NCBI GenBank assembly: GCA_033816765.1
Contig: CM066290.1
Coordinates: 3,906,001 to 3,970,000, forward strand
Direction: 5' to 3'
Length of the DNA: 64,000 nt
DNA from: Nothopassalora personata
Taxonomy: Eukaryota; Ascomycota; Dothideomycetes; Mycosphaerellales; Mycosphaerellaceae
A program made the translations under genes and the position numbers. The notes under the pieces were generated by a model, which had not been told where the DNA came from, did no database searches, and was given only the letters and a program-made list of their open reading frames with translations. This document shows, one piece after another, positions 46,401 through 57,314 of this stretch (position 1 is the first letter of the stretch; each line of letters starts with the position of its first letter).

Positions 46401-49400
46401 TTATTCGAGCAATACTACGCCGTGGAAAGCATCTTCTCGGCGAGACAGAGCCGTGACGAGGAGATTGTGCTGTCTCTGCGCGATGCCAACAAGGACAAGA
46501 CTGCCAACGTTGTACAAACTGTACTTTCACACACCAGAGCCAGCGCGAAGAACAGCCTTCTTGTTGCAATCCTCGAAAACTTCAGGCCAAACCGCCCGGG
46601 CGTCGGCAATGTTGCCAAGTACTTCCGTCCATCTCTGCAGAAGCTTGCAGACCTCGAAGGTCGCGCTACCGCAAAGGTCTCGTTGAAGGCACGTGAGCTG
46701 CTCATCCAGTGCGCTATGCCTTCGCTCGAGGAGCGCACATCGCAGATGGAGCACATCCTGCGCTCGGCTGTCCTCGAATCGAGGTACGGCGAGAGTGGGT
46801 GGGACCACCGGGAGCCCAATTTGGAGGTCATCAAAGAAGTCGTGGACTCCAAGTTCACCGTCTTCGACGTGCTGCCTCACTTCTTCGTCCACCAGGATCC
46901 ATGGGTCTCTCTTGCCGCACTCGAGGTGTACACGCGCCGCGCATACCGTGCATACACTCTGAAGTCGATCGAGTATCTCACCGAGAACGATGTGCCATAC
47001 GTCCTTGCTTGGGACTTTGCCCTTAGGAAGGTCGGGGAAGCCGAGTTCGGTCTGCCAGTGGCATCATCGCATCCATCCGAGCCAGGCACGCCAGCTGAGG
47101 GTCTGGGTAGAGTTCACTCCATCAGCGACATGAGCTACATCGGTCGCCAGGCTGGTGCCGGCGAGCCCAACCGACGGGGTGCAGTCGTTCCAGTGCCTTT
47201 CATTGATGAGGCCGATGAGTATCTCATGAAGGCTCTAGAAGCCTTTCCAGTCGCCGCCGGTCAGAAGACACGAGCTGACGGTAACACCCTCAGCGCCGAC
47301 TTGTCTAAGAGACGGGGAGGTGTCACTGCACCACAAAGCGACGAGGAGCTCACTGCTGTTTGCAACGTCGCAGTCCGCGATGCGGAGTCTCTTGATGATA
47401 AGGAGATCCTCTCCCGACTTATCCCAATCGTCAAGGACTACAAGGATGAGCTGCTCGCTCGTCGCGTGCGACGCCTGACATTCATCTGCGGTCACAAGGA
47501 TGGCACCTACCCAGGCTACTACACTTTCCGCGGCCCCGCCTACGAAGAAGACACCCAGATCCGTCACATCGAGCCAGCGCTGGCCTTCCAGCTTGAGCTG
47601 GGACGTCTCTCGAAGTTCAACATCAAGCCAGTCTTCACCGAGAACCGCAACATTCACGTGTACGAAGCCATTGGCAAGAATGCCGAAAGCGACAAGCGCT
47701 ACTTCACTCGTGCGACTGTCAGACCAGGTCACCTTCGCGAGGACATCCCGACTGTAGAGTACATGATCTCGGAGGCTGACCGCCTCATGAATGACATCCT
47801 GGACGCCATGGAGATTGTGGGCAACAACGGGTCTGATCTCAACCACATCTTCATTAACTTCTCCACTGTCTTTCCGCTTGCGCCTAAAGAGGTCGAGGAG
47901 GCTCTCGCTGGCTTTTTGGACCGCTTTGGTCGTCGCGCTTGGAGGCTACGTGTCACTGGTGCCGAGATTCGCTTGGTTTGCACCAACCCTGACACTGGAA
48001 AGCCATTCCCAATGCGCGTCAACATCACAAACACCTCGGGATACGTCATCGAGGTTGAGCTGTACGAAGAGCGCAAGTCCGAGAAGTCGAGCGAATGGCT
48101 GTTCCACAGCATTGGTGGCACCCGCAAGATTGGCTCGATGCATCTGCGTCCAGTGTCGACGCCTTACGAGACCAAGGGCGCCCTGCAGCCCAAGCGTTAC
48201 AAGGCGCACATCATGGGTACGCAGTACGTCTACGACTTCCCAGAGCTCTTCCGTCAGGCCATCGAGAACGAGTGGATCCAGATCACTGCTCAGCACCCTG
48301 GCATGAAGGACAAGCAGCCTGTCAAGGGCGAGTGTATCGAATACAACGAGCTCGTGCTGGATGAGTCCGACAACCTTGCCGAGGTCAATCGCGACCCAGG
48401 TGCCAATAACATTGGCATGATCGGGTGGATCGTGACCGCAAAGACCCCCGAGTATCCTCGCGGCCGTCGCTTCATCATCATCGCCAACGACATCACCCAC
48501 AAGATTGGTTCTTTCGGTCCTCAGGAAGACAAGTTCTTCCACAAGTGCTCAGAGCTCGCTCGCAAGCTAGGTATCCCGCGTATCTACCTGTCTGCCAACT
48601 CGGGTGCTCGCATCGGCATGGCGGAGGAGTTGATTCCTCACTTCTCGGTCGCCTGGAAGGACCCAAGTAAACCAGAGGCTGGCTTCGACTACCTCTACCT
48701 GACACCGGAGAAGAAGGCTCGCTTCGAAGATGGCGCGCTGAAGCACGTTCTCACGAAGGAGATCAAGGTCGGCGGCGAGACACGTCATCAAATCACTACC
48801 ATTGTTGGCGCTGAGGATGGTCTCGGTGTGGAGTGTCTCAAGGGCTCCGGTCTCATCGCCGGTGAGACTTCGCGGGCTTACGAGGATATCTTCACTGTCA
48901 CCTTGGTAACTTGCCGCTCAGTCGGTATTGGTGCCTACCTCGTCCGCCTCGGTCAACGTGCCATCCAGATCGAGGGTCAGCCGATCATCCTCACAGGTGC
49001 TCCTGCCATCAACAAGCTCCTGGGTCGTGAGGTCTACACCTCCAACTTGCAGCTTGGTGGCACCCAGATCATGTACAAGAACGGTGTTTCTCACATGACT
49101 GCCAACGACGACTTTGCAGGTGTCTCCAAGATCGTCAAGTGGATGTCTTTCGTTCCAGAGAAGAAGGGCGCACCAGTGCCAATTTCGCCATCAGCTGACA
49201 CTTGGGACCGTGAGATCACTTTCTTCCCACCACAGAAGGCTCCATACGATGTCCGTCATCTGATCGCTGGTCAGCAGACCGACGAGGGTTTCCTTTCTGG
49301 TCTGTTTGATAAGGAGTCTTTCGAAGAAGCACTTGGCGGATGGGCACGCACTGTCGTCGTTGGTCGTGCACGCCTTGGCGGCATCCCAGTCGGTGTCATT

Positions 49401-50491
49401 GGCGTTGAGACACGCTCGGTCGAGAACATCACTCCAGCAGATCCAGCCAACCCAGACTCAATCGAGCAGGTCTCAAACGAGGCTGGTGGTGTCTGGTACC
49501 CCAACAGCGCCTTCAAGACTGCACAGGCCATCAAGGACTTCAACAACGGTGAACAACTTCCATTGATGATTCTGGCTAACTGGAGAGGTTTCTCTGGAGG
49601 TCAGCGTGATATGTACAACGAGGTGCTCAAGTACGGTTCGTACATCGTGGATGCCCTCGTCAAGTACGAGCAGCCAGTCTTCGTGTACATACCACCATTT
49701 GGTGAGCTTCGTGGTGGTTCATGGGTGAGTAACATTGACAACAACCGCGAGGTACGAATTAGGCTAACAAATTACAGGTCGTTGTTGACCCCACCATCAA
49801 CCCTGACTTCATGGAAATGTACGCCGATGAAGATGCTCGTGGTGGTGTCCTCGAGCCAGAAGGCATCGTCGGCATCAAGTACCGCAAGGAACGCCAGCTC
49901 GAGACAATGGCTCGCCTTGACCAGACCTACGGCGATCTCAAGCGTGCATCGCTCGAGAAGGGCATCTCCCCCGAGAAGCAGAAGGAGATCCAGGCGAAGA
50001 TGCACGCACGCGAGCAGCTCTTGCTGCCAGTCTACCTGCAGATCTCCCTGCAGTACGCTGATCTTCACGACCGAGCGGGTCGCATGAAGGCCAAGGACAC
50101 GATCCGCATGCCATTGTCGTGGTCCAACGCTCGCCGATTCTTCTACTGGCGTCTGCGCCGCCGTCTCAACGAAGAGTACGTGCTCAAGCGTATCGCTGCT
50201 TCTCAATCGAAGGAGTTGGTGAACAGGTCGAACAGCCTGAAGACTCTCGAGTCTTGGTCTGGCCTTCCTAAGTACAGCACGGATGATGCCGCAGTAGCTG
50301 TGTGGTTCGAGGAGAATCGCAAGAGCATCGCCGACAAGATCGAGGCGATGAAGACCGACGCGATCGCCTATGATGTCGCTGCTCTCATGCGCAGTCACAA
50401 GTCGGGCGGTCTCAAGGGTGTTGCCCAGGTTCTCAGCATGCTGCCTGTGGAGGAGAAGGAGGAGGTTCTATCCTGGCTGCGAAAAGCGTAG
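43470..50491 (+). CDS. ACC1: Acetyl-CoA carboxylase, multidomain cytosolic enzyme
   Basis: Four exons: 43470-43652, 43742-44007, 44066-49724 and 49778-50491 (introns 89, 58 and 53 nt), 2273 residues, the normal fungal length. It makes malonyl-CoA, the committed step of fatty-acid synthesis. Domains in order: biotin carboxylase ([23 protein letters not shown]-grasp GGGGKGI at about 255-261; [14 protein letters not shown]), biotin carrier with EVMKM and the biotinylated Lys at about 734, a central region, then carboxyltransferase ([47 protein letters not shown]). All splice junctions are in phase and fall in conserved sequence. No catalytic residue appears lost. Regulation cannot be read from the sequence. 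Confidence 0.97.
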
Positions 50492-50890
50492 ACATCAACG
50501 ATGTGCAGCGACGAATGTGAAGGCATGTCCTGTCCTTGTACAATGTTCTTGGTCACTGTCTGACGTGTATAAAACATGCTTGTTCTGGCGCGGCGTTGCA
50601 TTGTGAGTAAAGGGAGTGAGGGCATCGCCACGATGGGAGTTTTGTTATCGCATTCGGGATTTCATGGCTTACATAGATGCAACGAATTTCAATGATCACT
50701 TCATCCAGCCCGCGCCCCGGCACACGAATATATCGTTAACAGGTCTTGCGCCTCTTTCCATGCATCGCGCGTCCGCGACGACAGTCTGGCATTTACCAGC
50801 ATTCTAGCGGGCTTTCACATGCGGCTGGCTGCTAGCGTGACGCTTCGCTTCAGCCGTGGACCTAATGTCGTTTGCACTGCAGGATCTCGA
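50492..50890 (+). other. 3' flank of ACC1
   Basis: Downstream region of ACC1 with only short frames. Nothing recognised. Confidence 0.5.
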
Positions 50891-50940
50891 CCGCTTGCGT
50901 TTTTCCTACTCTTTGTCTTACCTGTCCAGTCCGAGAGGCT

Positions 50941-52177
50941 GTAGTCATCGCGGAGGTAATCGCACTGGCCGACAAACTGAAGGGCGCACCAGTCACGCCC
51001 ACAGTCTCAAAGCCGCCTCGCGAGAATTTTCCCATTCCTCGAGAGCCTTCGCGATGTAGCATCCGCATACTTACTCAACCGTGAGCGCGTCTGCAATGGC
51101 ACGCGATACTACTCAGGCATCATCGGCATCGACAGTGCCATCAAACACGAAGCAGAAGAGTATCTACACAAACATCACACTTTCGTGCGGATCAGCTATG
51201 AATGGGAGAGCATGAATCTTGGCCTTCTCGAGATCACTCCAAGACTCACTACCAACGAGATTTCCACCACGGAGTTCAAGCACCACTCCATGCACATTCA
51301 TCTAGACTGTGGAATCTCCCGAACACAGCGCAGTGTTCACGCATTGCATGCACATCTCGGCAACGAGCCACCAAAAGTCCGCTAGTTCCTGATGCGAGGA
51401 GAAGATATGGACATTGTGGCGGGGATCTCTCAGCTACTACTCCAGTCAGTTTATGGCCCGGTGGTCATGATCGACGGCGCTCCCGGGGACGAGTTGACTT
51501 GCTTCGCTCGTGAGAAGGCCGATCTTGGTATTAATGTTACGATCAAGTTCAATCTGATCAACAAAAAGTTCCGCACCATCGACTCGTCACTGCAGACCAA
51601 GCTCTTGGACTCATTGCAGTGCAGGCTACTGGGAGAGAAGCCTAAGATAGTCGTTCAGGGCGCGATTGCAGATGCTTCTCATGTGGCACTCATGAAGCGG
51701 ATAATGAGTCCTGGGCTCGTCTGGCTGTCACCCAAGATGTGGTCTCTTGAGAGCTGAGTGCCATACATCTAAAAATTTCCTTTGCCAAGATGCTTGTCAT
51801 TGAACAGAGCTCTGAACCAGCCCAAGTGGGCGTGCGATGTGGAGCTGGACGACGGCAACCATGAGCGAGCAATGCGATTCCACACCGCTGTGTACACAGC
51901 GCTGGAAGTATGCAACAACTTGAATGCATATATGTTCAGATCGCGCCAGGACTGCGAGGTCGCTTACTGTGTTCATGTCTACGACTTACTCATCAGCATC
52001 ACTTGGCTTCAGCTCCGCCTCGACAAGATGGAGGACTTTCGGCTGACAATGGATTCGTTTGCAAGCCATCCATGCTTCGACAAGCGGGTTCAGCGTGGCC
52101 TAAGCTACAACACCTCCATCCTTGGTGTTCATCTGATGAAGATCCATCAGCTACTGTATCGTAAGTCAATTTCTTAA
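50941..52177 (+). pseudogene. Broken gene of unknown fungal family
   Basis: The frame ADKLKGAPVTPTVSKPP...NFPIPRE is followed, one frame away, by LRDVASAYLLNRERVCNG, so a single-base frameshift lies near 51045. That frame runs on through a TAG at 51383-51385 to 51757 (VVMIDGAPGDELTCFA, QGAIADASHVALMKRIMSPG, VWLSPKMW). The next homologous-looking part (QPKWACDVELDDGNHERAMR, EVCNNLNAYMFRSRQDCE) is in another frame, 51782-52177. The FPIPRELRD..YLLNRE start is common in fungal proteins of unknown function with an F-box-like opening. At least one shift and one stop cannot be removed by short introns. Confidence 0.6.
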
Positions 52178-52309
52178 CGCGAAAGGTCGAATGCAGAACG
52201 TATTAGCGAGAGGGCTGTCTATCGAGGAACAGGAGCGATCATCGTGTCATATCGGGGAAAGCATTCTCATCCAGGTTACACCAACCAGATGTAGCTCGAC
52301 ACCATCCCG

Positions 52310-52795
52310 ATGAGCCAACTCCCTCGCCTCGGCGACTGGATGGAATTCTGCGCCAAAACTGCACCATACTTCGCTCGAGACCTCAAAGTGTTCGCACAGA
52401 ACGCTAGGATCAAGGAGGTAACTTCCATCAGCACAACTGATCAGCATCATGCTCACACATCCCAGGCAGACACCGTCAGCTGCATTCCCCTCGATCGATG
52501 TGCCGCACGTCAAATGCGACCACATCGCGTTCATTCCAAAGGCAACGGAGATCCTCCCAGCGATGGCAACGTGCCCAAGCCAAGGCGGACCATGTAACGC
52601 TGGCCAAATTGCGAGGTGTTGGCGAAGCTTACGAAGAAGGAGCAGCAGAAGATTAACCAACTGCAGAGGTAGATGGGGTTTAAAGTCACGGACTTCTCGC
52701 GAGGCTCGGCTTGGCAGAGTTTTGCGGGCAAGTATGCGGATATTAGGCTCGAGATCAAGTGGACTGCGCCATCTAAGTCGACAGGAGGTGAATAA
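52310..52795 (+). pseudogene. Further decayed coding remnant
   Basis: An ATG at 52310 opens MSQLPRLGDWMEFCAKTAPY...FARDLKVFAQNARIKE up to a GTAACT donor. After the AG at 52467 a shifted frame reads PSIDVPHVKCDHIAFIPKAT, and the third frame gives LAKLTKKEQQKINQLQR, a TAG, and MGFKVTDFSRGSAWQSFAGK before a stop at 52793-52795. The pieces look like consecutive parts of one protein, broken by at least one stop. It may be the 3' half of the pseudogene just upstream or a second gene. Function unknown. Confidence 0.45.
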
Positions 52796-53505
52796 TGATG
52801 AGGCATGTGGAGTCAGTCGTGCGATGACCCTGGCATAGCACGACGCGCTGTCCTGGCATCAATTGCCACCGTCCTGGCCTCGTAGCTACGCACCAGTATC
52901 TCCTAGCGGAGGCCTTCGTCTGGATCATGGGTCGAAGCACTAGGTGACAGCGAACTGTGTCATCAGCCGTGGGGAGGCAGGAGTCGCGTCGTACGACCTT
53001 GACTAGCTTAAGACTCCAATTATTGTGGGAGGAATCACGGAACAGGGAGGCTCGATGACCATATAGGTATTTCTACACAAGACGAGATGAGCTCTTTCGC
53101 TTCAGAGATACCGTTCCTGCTTCCTGAGACAACAGCATAGGGTTTGAGCGTTACATTTAAGTTCAAGGAGCACTATCGACAATGTTAAGGCATCGTTACT
53201 TTGCGTAATATGTGGCTTGTCCTCGAAAGCAAGCGCGTCGCCACTAAAGATACATTGCGGCAGGACCATAACCCTCCACTCAGCTGAGCCTCAAGGGCGT
53301 GCTCTGCTATAGAGCAGCGACGGAAGTCTTCCATAATCTGCCAAGACCTGCATGTCCTATGTGACATTGGACGCCCCTTTCCAACAATCCAGATTGCTCT
53401 CACGAAGTTGTCAGTCCCACGCCCTTCAACGAGAATGTGACGAGCTCGCATGTACTGCTGCAGCTATATAGTCATCCGCGAACTCACTGCCATCATCCAA
53501 AAGAC
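52796..53505 (+). other. Intergenic region
   Basis: No gene seen; only frames under 90 codons. Next feature is a tRNA gene. Confidence 0.5.
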
Positions 53506-53590
53506 GCCTGTGTAGTGCAGTGGTTAGCACGCGATGTTGTGGACCTTTGCCAGAGCCGTCGAAACCCATGTTCGAATCATGGCACAGGCA
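53506..53590 (+). tRNA. tRNA-His (GTG) with a 13-nt intron
   Basis: A full cloverleaf can be folded: acceptor GCCTGTG (53506-53512) with CACAGGC (53583-53589) and discriminator A; D stem GTGC/GCAC; anticodon stem CGATG (53532-53536) with CGTCG (53557-53561); T stem CCATG/CATGG around TTCGAAT. The anticodon GTG is at 53539-53541. Thirteen bases (53543-53555) lie between positions 37 and 38, the usual site of nuclear tRNA introns. A run of T about 20 bases downstream can terminate RNA polymerase III. Confidence 0.9.
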
Positions 53591-53996
53591 CAGGCACAGG
53601 CACGAGAGAAGAAACTTTTTTGCTTCGTGGTGGACATGGTCATGGTGGGTGATGTGACTCATATGCGGTAGTGTACAGTCTTTGAGCGAAAGAGTACTGC
53701 GCATGCGGACTTGTCCCAGAATCGCACTCGTGGGTTGACACTTTCGTGAAATCCGTGGCCGCTGGAAGTACGGTGGCATGGTATCTAGAGCTCTTGTGTT
53801 TCGTCGTCACGTTATGGATCCTGTCGTTGTTAGTCAGAAGGGTTATCGATAACGGGGATTGATGATCAGTTAGCTTCATAGTCTACTGAGTGCGAGGCGC
53901 TACACTACCGTGCGTATGAGAATCTCAGGAAGGCATTCAATTAATAGTGCGCCGACTTGCATTCTCTGACAGACTCCCCAACAATACAGTAGGATA
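53591..53996 (+). other. Intergenic region with a short CACAGG repeat and Pol III terminator
   Basis: Directly after the tRNA comes a CAGGCA-type repeat (53584-53603), partly made of the tRNA's own 3' end. A run of six T at about 53614-53619 probably terminates the tRNA transcript. The rest is the 3' flank of the lipase gene. Confidence 0.6.
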
Positions 53997-56096
53997 CTAT
54001 CGTTGCCGCGTCGGTGTATCTGCCAGGCTAGTCGAGCTCGAACTCGTAGAACTCCACCACCCCTCCGGCCGACTCCGTGGTACTATAGTTTGTTCGGTAT
54101 CAATACTTGTTGCAGTCGCGCCCGACCCCGGTGGTGCTTCGGCTTCTGTCGTCTTGGCTGGCGTGCTCTTACTACTGCCATTCTGTCGATATCTGTCCAC
54201 CACCTCCTCAGCTCGAAGCTCGTGGAGCAATCGTGGCGCTTGACTGTTGATATGAGCCAATCGATCGATATAGTCCGACTCTAGCCGTTCCATGTTGGGT
54301 ATCGGCCTTGGAGGACTCTTGCTGGAGACTGGGGTCTGCGACTGCGACTGGGGCCTGCGCTGGTGTGAGGTCAATTTCGGGTCTGTGTCACTCGAGCTAG
54401 GCCTTACCGAGCTGCCGTTACTTCCTGGTAACGTGGTACCAACCGCGGACGTGTGTGCGAAGGACGAAGGTATGAAGGCGACGCTCTCTGATGTCTGCGG
54501 CGGTGTATCGTCGGCGTAGTCGTCCTCGTCGGTCTCGTCCATTTGCTCCTCGTTGATGGAAGGACGTTCATACTCAAAGGCCGGAGTCTGTGGCATCCCA
54601 CTAACGGAATATCCGGCATGTGCCCGCTCGTCTTCCGAATAGCCTGGCGGCTGGGATCCGCTAGGAGTGATCATGTTGGCAGAATCAAGAATGCTGGGCA
54701 AGCGCATGTCTCTCTTCCAGTTAAGCGACTCGTCGTTCTTCTCGCCGGGTTGAGCAAAGTCATCCAAAGCCTGCAGCACGTGTGGGAACACGAGCTTGTC
54801 AACATCGCGTGCCCAGAGTAGATCGAGATGCTCGTACTTGGGCACACATTTGACGATTGTATGCTTCGGAAGCTCTTTGAGCATGATGTTGATGTCTACC
54901 AAGCTGTCGCTGCCACCATATACGAGCACAATTGGGGTTTTGATATTCCTGGTCGGGAACTTGGCCACCTTGTAGTATTTGCTTCCTGTCCTGAAGCTAG
55001 TAGGGCTTGCCACTTCATCATCGAACATCTGAAATTTGCCGTTGCGGATGATCTGAAACCAGTGGACCACGCTCTTGGTGCTAGTGAACGAGAACAGGTG
55101 TGGGTATGCTGCGAGCTTCTGATGGGGCGCTATATTTTGCGCCTTCCATCCAAACAAGAAGTTGAGACTCTTGTCGATGATCCATTGGAAGATTGCAGGA
55201 TAAAGTAACGCTTGCCACATGGTAGTACTGCCAAGAATAGCACGCCGGCCGAAGAGCAGGAACAGCACCTCGGGATTTGATTTAACCAGAGAGCTGACAA
55301 TGCCAGATGACAGACCTGGCGGTGCCATTGCAGGAGCCAATGCGACGAATACGTCAATCTTCTGGTTCAAAGTCGGGTGGATGGAAAGCGTCGCGAAAGC
55401 CTGCGCGGTGCCTTGACTGAAGCCAATGTACGACAGACTCGGCTGAGATGTTGTATCCAGGATATAGGTTATGCTGTCGGGAATGTCATGAAAAGCGAAC
55501 TGATCCATACTGAAGTTCCAGAAGGGCACCTCAGTCGGACCATGATGCAGGCTCTTCTTGCTGTACTTGTTGCCGCGGTTGTTTCCAAGCCAGACGTCGT
55601 ATCCTTGCTCGACCAGCCGAAATGCCAGACAGCGTTCTTCCTCGGTGAGGCAGACCCAGACTTCGCTGTTCATCATCAGGCCGTGGTGGAGGTAGACGAC
55701 CTTCTTCTGTATGCTGCCCGGCCCCGAGTTGACGCGCTTGTCTTCCTCGCCTCGTCGCCATGCCAGACGGTGTATGCCAAGGAGATAGCCGTCTTTCGTC
55801 TGGACCACATGCTCCTCAGCGTAATATCCCGACAGCTCGCATATTTCCACAAAGTCGTGCGCCTGGGCCATGGGACTCGACACGGCCTTCTTGCGGTTCC
55901 GTGCGCGTCGCGAGTACGGGGAGGACAAGGTGTTGAAGGCATTCCGGCTAAGTGTGTACAGAAAGCGTATGATAGGCGTTGGTAGCAGGAGTGTGATGGT
56001 TCGGGCGAGGACTTCGAAACCGAGGAGGACGAAGGAAGCTCCCAACGCCAGGTACTCGTGGATGTAGAGTCGCCCAATGAAGGGGAGGGGAGCCAT
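53997..56096 (-). CDS. Steryl-ester hydrolase / acid-lipase family (Tgl1/Yeh type)
   Basis: Single exon, 699 residues. N-terminal hydrophobic segments (YLALGASFVLLGFEVLARTI and TLLLPTPIIRFLYTL) suggest a membrane or lipid-droplet anchor. The associated-lipase region (EICELSGYYAEEHVVQTKDG, YLLGIHRL) is followed by an alpha/beta-hydrolase domain with HHGL, the nucleophile elbow GFSQG (Ser227), Asp397 in YGGSDSLVD and His423 in YEHLDLLWA. Family enzymes hydrolyse steryl esters stored in lipid droplets. The C-terminal 250 residues are Ser/Pro/acidic and probably disordered, with candidate phosphorylation sites. Length with the tail exceeds yeast Tgl1 (about 550). Confidence 0.9.
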   Translation of the reverse strand: MAPLPFIGRLYIHEYLALGASFVLLGFEVLARTITLLLPTPIIRFLYTLSRNAFNTLSSPYSRRARNRKKAVSSPMAQAHDFVEICELSGYYAEEHVVQTKDGYLLGIHRLAWRRGEEDKRVNSGPGSIQKKVVYLHHGLMMNSEVWVCLTEEERCLAFRLVEQGYDVWLGNNRGNKYSKKSLHHGPTEVPFWNFSMDQFAFHDIPDSITYILDTTSQPSLSYIGFSQGTAQAFATLSIHPTLNQKIDVFVALAPAMAPPGLSSGIVSSLVKSNPEVLFLLFGRRAILGSTTMWQALLYPAIFQWIIDKSLNFLFGWKAQNIAPHQKLAAYPHLFSFTSTKSVVHWFQIIRNGKFQMFDDEVASPTSFRTGSKYYKVAKFPTRNIKTPIVLVYGGSDSLVDINIMLKELPKHTIVKCVPKYEHLDLLWARDVDKLVFPHVLQALDDFAQPGEKNDESLNWKRDMRLPSILDSANMITPSGSQPPGYSEDERAHAGYSVSGMPQTPAFEYERPSINEEQMDETDEDDYADDTPPQTSESVAFIPSSFAHTSAVGTTLPGSNGSSVRPSSSDTDPKLTSHQRRPQSQSQTPVSSKSPPRPIPNMERLESDYIDRLAHINSQAPRLLHELRAEEVVDRYRQNGSSKSTPAKTTEAEAPPGSGATATSIDTEQTIVPRSRPEGWWSSTSSSSTSLADTPTRQR

Positions 56097-56450
56097 GCTG
56101 TCGCGTAGTGCGCCTGCCGCGGGCTATGGATATATCATGGGCATATCATAAGGTAGACATTAAGAATTAAGCGGAAGCGCAGCGGCGTACAGTATGATCT
56201 ACATGTGATGCTCCCTCCCCATGTGCAGCAGTGGTTAGTTCGACACCATTGCGGTGCTTTAAGGCACGTCATTGTCATGTGAAGTGGCTGAGGTCAGGTG
56301 GCTGGCACGTTTCGGCTTACCTCAGCAAGCTCAGTCGCTTCTTTCTCGGCTCGGCACCGTTTAGCTCCGATTATCACGGGTCAGCACGGTTCAGCACCGT
56401 TCAGCCAATCGGGTAATTCCGCAGCAGCGAGCCTTGGCGAAGCGTCTAAG
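56097..56450 (+). other. Boundary between gene space and the transposon block
   Basis: Upstream flank of the lipase gene. Near 56340-56410 the sequence CGGCACCGTTTAGCTCC... then CGGTTCAGCACCGTTCAGCC shows a short imperfect repeat of a GCACCGTTNAGC unit. Base composition turns TA-rich at about 56450. Confidence 0.5.
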
Positions 56451-56998
56451 ATCGAATAGGGCTTGTTTTAGTGCAGCTTAAAGCTGTGCAGCACTACCAC
56501 TATATTTCAGTACGCGATAGCAACCGATTACTACGCCCGGCCGAGCTCCTACAGATTTAAATGATAGCGCCGATAGTAGAGATTACGACGGCGTCGAGAA
56601 CGTAACGATCCGATAGCGCGTTATGTACGAAGTATATCCTCGAATGTAAAACCGACTTTATATAGTTTAAACTAATATTAGCTAGCGAGCTACTAACGCC
56701 TCTTACGAGTATACTACTACCCCTATTCGATTCCTTAGGCTAAATAAGTAAGAGTTATTAATATTAAAGGTAGTGCATTGTGTTCGGTAGGCGCGCTAAG
56801 ACGCGAAGCTAGGTAGATACACAACTATTAAGTCTATTGTATAGCGCGCAATTGTCTATCGTTACACGAGATGTAGGTGTCTAGTTATATCAAGAACCTC
56901 GTCCGTATAACACGGCGTTAAGCGACTAGTGTTACGATCTAAGCGTACACCGGCGCTACAGCCTAATTAAACCTAAGGTAGTAGCCGCTAAGAATTAG

Positions 56999-57314
56999 TG
57001 TTACGGTCCGGTACGATCGTGCACGTGGAAGAACTTCATTCGTTGGGAATAGGGACACGCGCTGCCAATGAGCGGGCGCTCTTGTGTGACTCATAGCAGA
57101 GCGCTCTTAGTGCTCTACCGAGAGAGCAGGACAGACCGCGCCAAGACATGGCACTATATAGACGACGCTCTTTTGCAAGTAGATAGGAGCTTCGTGCTCA
57201 ACTCATTTCAAGTATACACCATATACTGTTTGGGACCACTACCTTCTCAACGAGTCAGAGACATCACTGCAAAGATCCAAGCCCAGTTGGGATAACGTAC
57301 AGCGGTTCCTAACA
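56999..57314 (+). mobile_element. Solo LTR A, target duplication ATTAG
   Basis: Begins TGTTACGG and ends CCTAACA, a 5' TGTTA / TAACA 3' inverted end. ATTAG flanks it on both sides (56994-56998 and 57315-57319). The last 175 bp match the LTRs of the element at 59599-62978, including a CACTATATAG box. Confidence 0.9.

Noticed and set aside
56999..57314. LTR A taken as the 5' LTR of the Copia element
   Set aside because: It has its own ATTAG duplication on both sides and matches the nested family, so it is a solo insertion.
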